A stretch of DNA of 47,514 nt from a candidate division CPR3 bacterium 4484_211 (GCA_002084955.1 MZGJ01000005.1:1-47514); one strand, 5' to 3'. Counted from the first letter of the stretch, positions 20,057-29,476 are shown. A program made the numbers and translations. Notes: a model not told the origin generated them from the sequence alone.

Positions 20057-20923
20057 ATGCCGGATAAATTTAGCGCCACCTGGATTTCCTATACCTCAAT
20101 AAATGATTTTCTCACCTGTCCTCGTGCCTATTTTCTGAAAAATGTTTATCGAGACCCCAAAACCGGCCATAAAGTAAAAATTGTTACCCCTGCCCTAACA
20201 CTGGGTCAGGCAGTTCATGAAGTTTTGGAATCACTGTCCGTAATTCCAGTTGACAAAAGATTTGCAACTCCTCTTATCGCCCGGTTCGCTAAAATATGGG
20301 AAAAATACCACGGCAAAAGAGGGGGATTCCCCAGTTTAGAGGTGGAAGCAAAATATCGCCAGCGGGGACAGGAAATGATCAGACGGGTAATAAATCATCC
20401 CGGGCCTTTGGCCAATTTGGCAGTAAAAATTAATATGGATCTGCCGTACTTCTGGTTGTCCGCAGAAGACAGCATCATCCTCTGTGGGAAAATTGATTGG
20501 CTGGAATATCTACCGGAAACAGACAGTGTTCACATTATTGATTTTAAAACCAGTAAACTGCCCGAAGATTCGTCTTCACTTCAGCTGCCAATTTACTTTT
20601 TAATAGCCCAAAATTGCCAAAAACATAAAGTTGCCAAAGCAAGTTACTGGTACCTGGCCAGAAACAATACACCCACCGAAGTTCCTCTGCCCGATATTCA
20701 GGAAACAAGGGAAAAAATTTTAGGCATTGCCAAGCAGATCAAACTGGCACGTCAATTCGAAAAATTTATGTGTCCTCATAAAAATGGATGCCATGCCTGT
20801 TTGCCTTATGAAGCTATCCTTCGCAGACAGGCAGAGTTTGTCGGCACAGATAAATTAAAAAGAGACCTGTATGTTTTAGACAGATCATCTCTAAAACAGG
20901 TAAATGAAAGTACCATCCTCTAA
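20057..20923 (+). CDS. PD-(D/E)XK nuclease superfamily protein (RecB/AddB C-terminal-like)
   Basis: SYTSINDFLTCPRAYFLKNVYR...GKIDWLEYLPETDSVHIIDFKTSK...LPIYFLIAQ; terminal CPHKNGCHAC may bind a cluster. Confidence 0.85.
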   Translation: MPDKFSATWISYTSINDFLTCPRAYFLKNVYRDPKTGHKVKIVTPALTLGQAVHEVLESLSVIPVDKRFATPLIARFAKIWEKYHGKRGGFPSLEVEAKYRQRGQEMIRRVINHPGPLANLAVKINMDLPYFWLSAEDSIILCGKIDWLEYLPETDSVHIIDFKTSKLPEDSSSLQLPIYFLIAQNCQKHKVAKASYWYLARNNTPTEVPLPDIQETREKILGIAKQIKLARQFEKFMCPHKNGCHACLPYEAILRRQAEFVGTDKLKRDLYVLDRSSLKQVNESTIL

Positions 20924-20987
20924 ATCAACACTAGGAATAAGAAGATGTCAGCTTTGGGGATCCTTTAATGTAAATCGAAATGCACCA

Positions 20988-21062
20988 TGGCGCCCCTGGA
21001 GGGATTCGAACCCCCATCAACGGTTCCGAAGACCGTCACTTTATCCGTTAAGCTACAGGGGC
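20988..21062 (-). tRNA. tRNA-Arg (TCG), CCA encoded
   Basis: GCCCCTG acceptor, CTTCGGA anticodon loop, GGGGGTTCGAATCCCTC T-arm. Confidence 0.93.
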
Positions 21063-21153
21063 TAAATCTACTCTTATTCTATCATCTGCTTTTGACAAGA
21101 GCAAATAAAGGAAGGTAAAATAAAAGGCGCGAGGTTCACGTTTGATAAATCTT

Positions 21154-21237
21154 GCCGAGGTGGCGGAATTGGTAGACGCGCGAGACTTAAAATCTCGTGG
21201 TGGCAGCACCGTAAGGGTTCGATTCCCTTCCTCGGCA
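21154..21237 (+). tRNA. tRNA-Leu (TAA), CCA not encoded
   Basis: Class II; GCCGAGG acceptor, CTTAAAA anticodon loop, followed by CAA rather than CCA. Confidence 0.94.
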
Positions 21238-21250
21238 CAATCTCATAAAT

Positions 21251-22081
21251 ATGAAAGTTCGTCCGCCGGTCGTGGCAGGGGCCTTTTACCCCCAGGATAC
21301 TAATGAACTGCAAGCTCAGATTTATCACTTTTTAGAAAGTGTTGAAACCGTGATGAGGGAAACACCACCAATCATTATTGTTCCTCATGCCGGATATGTT
21401 TTCTCAGGTCAGGTGGCCGCCTATGGACTTAGGCAATGGAAGGGAAGCGATATCAAGACTGTTATTCTCCTGGGTAACAGCCACCAGAATTATTTTTATC
21501 AAGCCGCTCTAGACACTTCAGACCACTGGGTCACTCCATTGGGCGAAACTGAGGTAGACTTGGCACTTGGCCAAGACTTATTAGAAAAAAGCTCTCTGGT
21601 AACAGAAGATTTAAAGATTCATGCCGCGGAGCACTCTCTTGAAGTACAGCTTCCGTTTTTACAATTAATTTTAAACCAATTTAAAATTGTTCCTCTACTT
21701 TTGGGTTCGCCGTCCAAGCAAAGAGCCAAAAATCTAGCTCTCTTGCTCAAGTCCTACCTCAATCGGCAAACCGTTTTAGTGGCCAGCTCTGATCTTTCCC
21801 ACTATCCTTCTTACGAAACTGCCAACCTGGTTGATAAACAGACAATTGAGTCTATCTTGTCACTTGATGTAGACCGCTTTGAAATGACCACCGAGAGTCT
21901 AATGGCTCAAGCCTATCCCAATTTGGTTACCTGCGCCTGCGGGGCAGGAGCTATAAAAACGGCGATGTTTTTAGCTAGAGACTTGAATTTAACAGGACGG
22001 TTGCTTAAATATGCTAACTCTGGAGATGTAGGTGGAGAAAAAAGCAGAGTAGTGGGATACGGGGCAATAGCGTTCAGTTAA
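21251..22081 (+). CDS. amrB: AmmeMemoRadiSam system protein B (MEMO1 family)
   Basis: RPPVVAGAFYPQDTNELQAQI...IIVPHAGYVFSGQVAAYG...HAAEHSLEVQLPFLQ...VASSDLSHYPSYE. Confidence 0.94.
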   Translation: MKVRPPVVAGAFYPQDTNELQAQIYHFLESVETVMRETPPIIIVPHAGYVFSGQVAAYGLRQWKGSDIKTVILLGNSHQNYFYQAALDTSDHWVTPLGETEVDLALGQDLLEKSSLVTEDLKIHAAEHSLEVQLPFLQLILNQFKIVPLLLGSPSKQRAKNLALLLKSYLNRQTVLVASSDLSHYPSYETANLVDKQTIESILSLDVDRFEMTTESLMAQAYPNLVTCACGAGAIKTAMFLARDLNLTGRLLKYANSGDVGGEKSRVVGYGAIAFS

Positions 22082-22097
22082 AAAATAAAAGTGAAAA

Positions 22098-22652
22098 ATG
22101 AAAAATCTCAAAGAACTCCTCAAGATCGCTCGTCAAACTCTGGAAGAATACGTTAAAACCGGGCGGATACCAAGAATTGAGGTTCAAAACGAGGCCTTGC
22201 GGCAACCTCATGGAGCTTTTGTTACCCTCCGCAAAAATGATAAACTACGCGGTTGCATTGGCATTTTAGAATCAAATCAACCGCTTTGGCAGGTAATTCA
22301 GCAACAGACCATTGCTGCTGCCGCCCAAGATCCACGGTTTCCACCAGTCTCCGAAAGCGAATTAAAAGATATTAAGATTGAGATTTCAGTTCTATCTCCC
22401 TTGCAAAAAGTTAACTCTTGGAAAGAAATTGAACTTGGCAAACACGGCGTAGTCATAGAGCAGGGGAGTCGGCGAGGCGTTTTCTTGCCTCAGGTAGCCA
22501 AAGAGACCGGTTGGGACCTTAAGACTTTCCTCGGCCAATTGTGCTTTCAAAAAGCTGGCCTTCCCTGGAATGCCTACCAAAATCCCCAGACAAATATCTA
22601 CATTTTCAGTACAAAGACGGCAAGTGAATCAGATTCCTCCCAATCTTATTAA
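22098..22652 (+). CDS. amrA: AmmeMemoRadiSam system protein A (AMMECR1 family)
   Basis: HGAFVTLRKNDKLRGCIGILESNQPLWQVI...AAAQDPRFPPVSESELKDIKIEISVLSP. Confidence 0.95.
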   Translation: MKNLKELLKIARQTLEEYVKTGRIPRIEVQNEALRQPHGAFVTLRKNDKLRGCIGILESNQPLWQVIQQQTIAAAAQDPRFPPVSESELKDIKIEISVLSPLQKVNSWKEIELGKHGVVIEQGSRRGVFLPQVAKETGWDLKTFLGQLCFQKAGLPWNAYQNPQTNIYIFSTKTASESDSSQSY

Positions 22653-23077
22653 AAGGGCATGTCGTCAATTTCTTTCTCTGGCGGGACAGTTTCGCCTGTC
22701 GGTTCTTCTATCTTAGCCGATTGCGGAGGCGATGCTATTCCCTCGCCTTTAGCTTTAGGAATTACAAAATTCCTCACTACTACTTCGGTTGTGTAGCGAT
22801 CCTGCCCTTCTTTATCCTGCCACTTTCTCGTCTGCAGCCTGCCATCAACATAGATATAATTGCCCTTGGTCACATTCTGGCTAATGTATTCTGCCGCCTT
22901 CGCCCAAACTACGCACCGTGTAAACTCTGGCACCTCTTTCCACTCATCTCCTTCCCGGTAAGATCTGCTGGTAGCAATATTTAAAGTACAAACCGGCGTG
23001 CCATTAGCCGTATATCTTAATTCCGGATCCTGCGCACACCTGCCCAGCAGGGTTACATTATTGATACTAAAAGCCAT
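22649..23077 (-). CDS. ssb: Single-stranded DNA-binding protein
   Basis: INNVTLLGRCAQDPELRYTANGTPVCTLNIATSR...YVDGRLQTRKWQDKEGQDRYTTEVV...DDMPF acidic tip. Confidence 0.97.
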   Translation of the reverse strand: MAFSINNVTLLGRCAQDPELRYTANGTPVCTLNIATSRSYREGDEWKEVPEFTRCVVWAKAAEYISQNVTKGNYIYVDGRLQTRKWQDKEGQDRYTTEVVVRNFVIPKAKGEGIASPPQSAKIEEPTGETVPPEKEIDDMPF

Positions 23078-23317
23078 ACTTAATCACCACCCTTCAATGA
23101 TATAACATTAATAGACGAATTATTACCGACACTTTTTCAGATATAATTAATCTATACTTAACAAAATTACCATACTGCTTTCCTCTAGCATATTGACCCA
23201 ACTTGTTGTGTGCTTCAAAGCAAATTCCAGCAGCCGTGTACGATAAATTTGGATAAATTAATTCTTTCTTAGGCGCTATTAGCGTTCATTTGCATCATTC
23301 GCATTCGCTAGTATATT

Positions 23318-23347
23318 GGTATTGTACTGTGATTATTGTACAATACC
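23318..23347. promoter_or_regulatory. Perfect inverted repeat GGTATTGTAC-N10-GTACAATACC immediately 5' of ychF
   Basis: 10-bp arms ending 3 nt before the ychF ATG. Confidence 0.75.
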
Positions 23348-23350
23348 TTT

Positions 23351-24415
23351 ATGACTCTTTCCATCGGCATCGTGGGGCTGCCCAACGTAGGTAAATCTAC
23401 TCTTTTTAACGCCCTTCTTTCCAAACAGATTGCCGATACTTCTCCTTATCCTTTTTGCACCAAAGAGCCTAATGTGGGCGTCGTAGAAATACCAGATTCC
23501 CGCCCGCAAAAACTGTCTAAAATGGAAAAATCGAAAAGAGTTGTTCCGGCAGTGATTAAATTTGTGGACATTGCCGGCTTGGTTAAGGATGCCCACAAGG
23601 GTGCCGGGCTGGGCAATCAATTTCTAGCTCATATCAGAGAAGTAGACGCCATTATACATGTTTTAAGACTCTTCAAAAATGAATCAGTCGGCAAGGCAGG
23701 TAAAATTAAGCCTACTTTAGATTACCAAACCGTAGCCACCGAATTAATTTTTGCCGACTTGGCCACTTTAGAAAAGCAAAAAAAGCCTAAACCACCGCAG
23801 ATTACCAAAGAAGACCAATCTCGGTGGGAAGTTATCCAAAGAGCAAAAAAGCTTTTAAATGACGGTACCACTTTAGTTCGCAGTGATCTATCGGACAAAG
23901 AAAAGGCTCTTCTGTCCTCACTACACCTCTTAACTCTAAAACCAGAGCTGATCGTTTTAAACATTGACGAGTCTCAATACTCGAAACAAAAAGAAATTCT
24001 TGACCAATTTGCCGCCTTTGATGCGGTGGCAATTTGCGCCAGGCTGGAATGTGACCTCGGGGAACTCAACGATGAAGAACGGCGGGAATATCTGCAAACT
24101 CTAAATCTTGCCCACTATGGGCTGGAGCAGTTAATTCTCAAAACGTTTAAATTGCTAAATCTGGTCACTTTTTTTACAGTTAACCAAAACGAGGCGCATA
24201 GCTGGATAGTAAAAGAAGGGACTACAGCTCTAAATGCTGCCGGAGAAATCCATACTGACATGCAGAAAGGTTTTATTAAAGCTGCGGTTTGTCCATTTGA
24301 GACTTTTATAAAACATGGGGGATGGAAAAAGTCTCTAGAAGATGGAGCAGTGAGGTTTGAAGGTAAAGACTATTTAGTGCAGGAAGGAGACGTGGTTGAG
24401 TTTAGATTTAAGTAA
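23351..24415 (+). CDS. ychF: Redox-regulated ATPase/GTPase YchF
   Basis: SIGIVGLPNVGKSTLFNALL...YPFCTKEPNVGVV...DIAGLVKDAHKGAGLGNQFLAHIREVDAIIHVLR. ATG start chosen over TTG23336. Confidence 0.97.
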   Translation: MTLSIGIVGLPNVGKSTLFNALLSKQIADTSPYPFCTKEPNVGVVEIPDSRPQKLSKMEKSKRVVPAVIKFVDIAGLVKDAHKGAGLGNQFLAHIREVDAIIHVLRLFKNESVGKAGKIKPTLDYQTVATELIFADLATLEKQKKPKPPQITKEDQSRWEVIQRAKKLLNDGTTLVRSDLSDKEKALLSSLHLLTLKPELIVLNIDESQYSKQKEILDQFAAFDAVAICARLECDLGELNDEERREYLQTLNLAHYGLEQLILKTFKLLNLVTFFTVNQNEAHSWIVKEGTTALNAAGEIHTDMQKGFIKAAVCPFETFIKHGGWKKSLEDGAVRFEGKDYLVQEGDVVEFRFK

Positions 24416-24443
24416 GAAACTTAACTCCGCAACCTCAAACTTG

Positions 24444-25265
24444 CTACACCTGGGATGCAAAATTAAGACAGACGCGGGTGAAGGTGTCTGGATCTTCAAA
24501 CATAGGAATATGAGCCAGGTGATTAAAAATCTCAACTTTAGGATTGGGCAATAAAGAGGCAATACGTTCAGCGTGAAAGACAGGAATTACCCTGTCTTTT
24601 CTGCCCCAAATTAGCAAGGTTCGCACTTTAACCTCTCTAAAAACTCTCTCCAGGCCTGCGTACCTAATCTGGTGCAGAATTTCCCCTGTGGCGCGGCAGG
24701 TACACCAATCCTCCAAAATCTGGTTTAAAATCTCTTTTCTTTGAAGGTGCGGATTGCCAAAGAGGTGATAGTAATTTAAAACAATCTGCGGAAATGACAA
24801 AGGCAGGAATTTCAACAATTGTCTTCTTAACTCAGAGGGTAGGCGCGTTAGCTGTAAAACCAAAGGTAAATGGAAGGGCAGACCCACCGTATTGGCTAAA
24901 ATAAGCGTTTTTACTTCAGGAAGACGAGTAGCCAAAATGGCGGCAACCCCGCCGCCCATAGACGAGCCGACAAGCGTAATTCTTTCCAAACGCAGTTTGT
25001 TGATTACCTCTTCATAATCCTCCGCCAGAGACCAAAATACATTTGGCCTTCTCTGATAATATTCCAGATCCTTAGGTAGTTCAAAGGCGATGACACGGAA
25101 ATTTTTTACCAAAACGGGGAAACTTTGCGTCCAAATAAAAGAAGAAGATGCCCACCCGTGAAACAAAACCATCGGCCATCCCCACCCCTTGTCGTAGTAG
25201 GTAATAATCTCACCAGAGTTCAGACGAAATTCTTTTTTAAAAGAAAGAAATTCCTGATAGGTCAT
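24444..25265 (-). CDS. Alpha/beta hydrolase
   Basis: VLFHGWASSSFIWTQSFPVL, nucleophile elbow LVGSSMGGGVAAI, LLIWGRKDRVIPVFHAE. Confidence 0.93.
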   Translation of the reverse strand: MTYQEFLSFKKEFRLNSGEIITYYDKGWGWPMVLFHGWASSSFIWTQSFPVLVKNFRVIAFELPKDLEYYQRRPNVFWSLAEDYEEVINKLRLERITLVGSSMGGGVAAILATRLPEVKTLILANTVGLPFHLPLVLQLTRLPSELRRQLLKFLPLSFPQIVLNYYHLFGNPHLQRKEILNQILEDWCTCRATGEILHQIRYAGLERVFREVKVRTLLIWGRKDRVIPVFHAERIASLLPNPKVEIFNHLAHIPMFEDPDTFTRVCLNFASQV

Positions 25266-25412
25266 AAAAATACCCCTCAGATGTCAGCTGTCAGCGTATT
25301 TTTATATTACCACTTCTAAACCACTCTATTTTTTTATTTCTTTACCCGCGTACCAGAAAACCGCCAGTACCAGAAACTAAAAGAACATGATAGAATACGA
25401 GAGATCTTTTTT

Positions 25413-25486
25413 TGCCGGGTCGTCTAAGGGTAGGACAGCGGGTTTTGGGCCCGTTAATCGTGGTTCGAATCCACGCCCGGCAGCCA
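25413..25486 (+). tRNA. tRNA-Gln (TTG), CCA encoded
   Basis: TGCCGGG acceptor, TTTTGGG anticodon loop, CGTGGTTCGAATCCACG T-arm. Confidence 0.95.
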
Positions 25487-25504
25487 GCCAAGTAGGAGCA
25501 AACT

Positions 25505-26391
25505 AAGAACTGTTCTTAAAATAGCTTAGACATAAACAAAAAGTTAGACTCCTGGTACAATTAAAAATGCCCTCACCGAACATTTTAAAAGATTACTTTT
25601 CCAATGCCTACTATCACATCTATAACAGGGGTATCAACAAACAGGACATATTTAAACATCCCGATGATTATGAAAAGTTTATCGACCACTTTAAATTGTG
25701 TCTAACCCCGGTGCAAAAGTTAATAGAAGAAAAAAATGAACTTATCGTCAAAAAGGGTCCTACCCGTAGGATAGAACAGTTAATTAATGCCATTAATAAG
25801 GGACTTAAATACAGAACAGATAAAAACATCAGCTTACTTGCCTACTGTCTAATGCCTAACCATTTTCACCTACTTGTCTTTCAAAAAACCAAAGATGCCA
25901 TTACAATATTAATGAAAAGATTGGTTACCGGATATACCGGCTATTTTAATCATAAGTACAAAAGGCGCGGCCCGCTATTCGAAAGCCGCTATAAAGCCTG
26001 CCATTTTACCATTGATCCCCGAATTCAAACCTTATTGACCTGCAGATACATAGAAAGAAATCCTCTGGCGGCAAACATAATCAACATTAACAAACTCCAT
26101 CGCTATCCTTATTCAAGTTTGCAATTTTATGGGAATAGTCGAAAAATGAAGCCAGTCAAACCAATTTGGTTAAGTACCTTAAGGCTAAAAAGAATTTTTA
26201 GTAAGATAAAGCAGAGTCCCAACGGTCCAATTGAAAATCAAATTGCCAAAAAAGAAACTTATCTGGAGTTTGTTACGGGTGATTTACTTTTTAACACAGA
26301 AGACGTCCGCTTGGTAAATATGTTTGAATAATTAATTGTACCAGATTGTAGCGCTTTACGCGCAGTAGCAAGCATTTTAAGAACAGTTCTT
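25505..26391 (+). mobile_element. REPtron-like HUH element: Y1 transposase between nested terminal inverted repeats
   Basis: AAGAACTGTTCTTAAAAT (25505-25522) inverted at 26374-26391; CTGGTACAATTA (25552-25563) inverted at 26333-26344; 29-nt spacers on both sides. Confidence 0.85.
25567..26331 (+). CDS. REP-associated tyrosine (Y1/IS200-like) transposase
   Basis: AYYHIYNRGINKQDIF..., HUH motif LMPNHFHLLVF, YTGYFNHKYKRRGPLFESRYKA, CRYIERNPLAA. Confidence 0.94.
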   Translation: MPSPNILKDYFSNAYYHIYNRGINKQDIFKHPDDYEKFIDHFKLCLTPVQKLIEEKNELIVKKGPTRRIEQLINAINKGLKYRTDKNISLLAYCLMPNHFHLLVFQKTKDAITILMKRLVTGYTGYFNHKYKRRGPLFESRYKACHFTIDPRIQTLLTCRYIERNPLAANIININKLHRYPYSSLQFYGNSRKMKPVKPIWLSTLRLKRIFSKIKQSPNGPIENQIAKKETYLEFVTGDLLFNTEDVRLVNMFE

Positions 26392-29346
26392 ATGGGGCGC
26401 AATATATCTATCCGCGGAGCGCGGGAACACAACTTAAAAAATATTAATTTAGACATCCCCAAACAAAAACTAATCGTTTTCACCGGTATCTCCGGGAGCG
26501 GTAAGTCATCATTGGCTTTTGATACTATCTACGCCGAAGGACAAAGGAGATATGTCGAATCCTTGTCTCCCTATGCCCGCCAATTTTTGGGCATTATGGA
26601 CAAGCCGGATGTGGATCGAATTGAAGGCCTGGCTCCTTCCATCTCCATCGGACAAAAGGAAATCTCTCACAATCCTCGTTCTACCGTGGGAACAATCACC
26701 GAAACTTACGATTTCCTGCGCCTGCTCTTCGCCAGAATTGGCCACCCTCACTGCCCTCAGTGCAGCCAGGAAATCCAAACCCAAACTCCTCAGCAGATTG
26801 TTGACCAGATTACCTCTTTAATAAAGCGCGAACTTGGCAAAACCGTGAATAAAAAACGCGGGGTGCGGATAATTATCCTTTCCCCATTAGTCAAGGATCG
26901 TAAAGGAGAATACAGCGCCCTACTGGGGGAACTTCTCAGAAAAGGCTTTACCCATGCTCGGATTGACCGCCAAGTCCGCCGGCTTGACGAGGATTTGGTT
27001 TTAATCCGAACTAACCGCCACACCATCGAAGCTGTAGTAGACCGACTGGTAATAAAAAAAAGCCTAGATCAGGAACTAAAAAGAAGATTAACCGATTCCG
27101 TGGAAAAAGCCCTAAAATTAAGCAACGGCACTCTCATTGTCTCCTTGGTTAACGACTCTTCTTTTGATTTTCCCCAAAGCCCCCAAGATATGAAAGATCA
27201 CCTTTTTTCTGAACTCTTTGCCTGCCCTAAATGCAATATCAGCCTTCCCCAACTAGAGCCGCGCACCTTTTCGTTTAATTCACCTCACGGCGCGTGTCCA
27301 CTTTGCGGAGGGTTAGGCATACAACTTAAAATAGACCCGACCAAAGTTTACAATCCTAATTTAACCATCAACGAAGGCGGAATTTATCCCTGGTCATCTA
27401 TCGGCGACAGCAATAGCTGGATAGGCCGGCTGTTGGAAGCTCTATCCCAAACTTACCATTTCTCACTGGATATGCCAATCAAGGAATTGCCAGAAAAAAT
27501 CTTGGAAATCATTTTATTTGGCGCCGGAGACAAAACTTTCACAGTTAAAGCCTACAGCCGCTCGGGAAGTGTCCGAGAATACCGCACCAAATTTGAGGGC
27601 GTGGTCAACAATCTTGAACGCCGCTACCGCGAAACTAATTCCGATCAAATCCGCCGTTGGATTGAAAAATTTATGAAGCAAACAATATGTCCCAAATGCC
27701 AAGGGACGCGCCTTAAACCCGCTGCTCTGTCTGTAACCATAAAGGGCAAAAATATTGCCGAGATTTCTGCTTTGTCAATTAACGAATTTAAAAACTGGAT
27801 CGACGAACTTAAGGAAATAGAAGCAGTCCCTCGGGAGAGGTCTCCCCTAACTGAACGGGAAAGACAAATTGCCAGACCGATTATAAAAGAACTAACCAGC
27901 CGAGTAAGATTTTTAACCGATGTCGGTTTAGGCTATTTGACTCTCAACCGAACCGGATTTACCCTCTCTACCGGCGAAGCCCAGCGAATTAGACTAGCCT
28001 CACAGATCGGATCTGGGCTTTCCGGAGTTTTATATGTTTTGGACGAGCCCTCTATTGGTCTTCACTACCGTGACCACAAACGTCTGCTTGATACTTTAAC
28101 CAATTTAAGAGATTTAGATAACACGGTGATCGTGGTGGAACATGACCCGCAGACTATTCGCCGCGCCGACTGGATTGCGGATTTTGGCCCCCTGGCCGGA
28201 GAAAAAGGAGGTGAAATTGTCGCCTGTGGCACTCTAGACGATATTATCAATTCTCCCAGGTCTATTACCGGCCAGTATTTAAGCGGCAAAAAAACAGTAA
28301 AAATTATCAAAAAAACCACCGAAAGTCTCCCGAGCGCCGAAAAGCCCCAGCCAGTTATTAAACTCATCGGCTGCTGTCAGCACAACCTAAATAACATAGA
28401 TGTGGTTTTCCCTCTGGGCAAGTTCGTCTGCGTTACCGGAGTCTCCGGAAGCGGCAAGTCTACTCTGGTTATGGACACTTTGTACAAAAGACTAGCCCGA
28501 GAATTTTACCAAACCCAAGAAGTCCCAGGCAAACACCGCGCGATACAAGGGCTGGAACACATTAACAGAGTAATTAATATTGACCAATCACCCATCGGCC
28601 GCACCCCTCGTTCTAACCCGGCCACCTACACCGGCGCTTTCACTCCTATTCGGGAGCTCTTTGCCCAAACACCTGAGGCTCGGGCGCGCGGTTATCTAAA
28701 AGGAAGATTCTCGTTTAATGTTAAGGGAGGCAGGTGCGAAAATTGCCAAGGAGACGGACTAATAAAAATTGAAATGCAGTTTTTATCAGATGTCTATGTG
28801 GAATGTGAAGTCTGCAGGGGATTAAGATATAACCGAGAAACTTTGGAAATAAAATATAAAAACAAAAATATCGCCGAAGTTTTGGAGATGAGCGTAGACA
28901 GCGCCCTAGATTTCTTTAAAAATATCCCCTCCATAAAGCAGAAATTGAACACCCTCTCGCAAGTGGGCCTAGGGTATATTAAACTCGGGCAACCGGCGCC
29001 GACTCTATCCGGCGGCGAAGCACAACGGGTAAAACTTGCCAAAGAATTATCCAAAACCTCACGTGGACACACAGTTTATATTCTGGATGAACCAACTACC
29101 GGACTTCACTCCTATGATATTGAAAGATTGCTTCGGGTTCTGCATCAATTAGTAGACCAGGGAAACACAATTATCGTCATTGAGCACAATATGGATATAA
29201 TTAAAACTGCCGACTGGATTATAGATCTAGGCCCGGAAGGCGGTAATATGGGCGGCCGCATTGTCGCCCAAGGCTGCAAAGAAGAAATTATGAAATGCAA
29301 AAAATCATATACCGGGAAATATCTTAAAGAATATCTAGGTATCTAA
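26392..29346 (+). CDS. uvrA: Excinuclease ABC subunit UvrA
   Basis: SIRGAREHNLKNINLDIPKQKLIVFTGISGSGKSSLAFDTIYAEGQRRYVESLSPYARQF; zinc-binding motifs and two ABC signatures. Confidence 0.98.
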   Translation: MGRNISIRGAREHNLKNINLDIPKQKLIVFTGISGSGKSSLAFDTIYAEGQRRYVESLSPYARQFLGIMDKPDVDRIEGLAPSISIGQKEISHNPRSTVGTITETYDFLRLLFARIGHPHCPQCSQEIQTQTPQQIVDQITSLIKRELGKTVNKKRGVRIIILSPLVKDRKGEYSALLGELLRKGFTHARIDRQVRRLDEDLVLIRTNRHTIEAVVDRLVIKKSLDQELKRRLTDSVEKALKLSNGTLIVSLVNDSSFDFPQSPQDMKDHLFSELFACPKCNISLPQLEPRTFSFNSPHGACPLCGGLGIQLKIDPTKVYNPNLTINEGGIYPWSSIGDSNSWIGRLLEALSQTYHFSLDMPIKELPEKILEIILFGAGDKTFTVKAYSRSGSVREYRTKFEGVVNNLERRYRETNSDQIRRWIEKFMKQTICPKCQGTRLKPAALSVTIKGKNIAEISALSINEFKNWIDELKEIEAVPRERSPLTERERQIARPIIKELTSRVRFLTDVGLGYLTLNRTGFTLSTGEAQRIRLASQIGSGLSGVLYVLDEPSIGLHYRDHKRLLDTLTNLRDLDNTVIVVEHDPQTIRRADWIADFGPLAGEKGGEIVACGTLDDIINSPRSITGQYLSGKKTVKIIKKTTESLPSAEKPQPVIKLIGCCQHNLNNIDVVFPLGKFVCVTGVSGSGKSTLVMDTLYKRLAREFYQTQEVPGKHRAIQGLEHINRVINIDQSPIGRTPRSNPATYTGAFTPIRELFAQTPEARARGYLKGRFSFNVKGGRCENCQGDGLIKIEMQFLSDVYVECEVCRGLRYNRETLEIKYKNKNIAEVLEMSVDSALDFFKNIPSIKQKLNTLSQVGLGYIKLGQPAPTLSGGEAQRVKLAKELSKTSRGHTVYILDEPTTGLHSYDIERLLRVLHQLVDQGNTIIVIEHNMDIIKTADWIIDLGPEGGNMGGRIVAQGCKEEIMKCKKSYTGKYLKEYLGI

Positions 29347-29368
29347 ATGCAATTTTTTCTAGGTTGAT

Positions 29369-29384
29369 GCAGAATAAATTCTGC
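29369..29384. repeat. Palindrome GCAGAAT-AA-ATTCTGC
   Basis: Perfect 7-bp arms; same family shape as 29461 and 9672. Confidence 0.75.
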
Positions 29385-29460
29385 TACTACCAATAAAGTG
29401 TAACAGGGAACTCTTGCCGTACACCCCTGCAGTGCTGCGGTCAGTCCGCGCTTGAGGAAC

Positions 29461-29476
29461 GCAGACTAAAGTCTGC
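29461..29476. repeat. Palindrome GCAGACT-AA-AGTCTGC
   Basis: Perfect 7-bp arms; differs from 9672-9687 only in the loop. Confidence 0.85.

Noticed and set aside
21074-21328. Minus-strand ORF with RKGIEPLRCCHHEILSLARLPIPPPRQ
   Set aside because: Same tRNA read-through artefact, over tRNA-Leu(TAA).
25740-25780. TCCTAC-CC-GTAGGA palindrome in the Y1 transposase CDS as another PRRGxT element
   Set aside because: The core sequence and encoded residues (GPTRRIEQ) do not align convincingly with the other loci.
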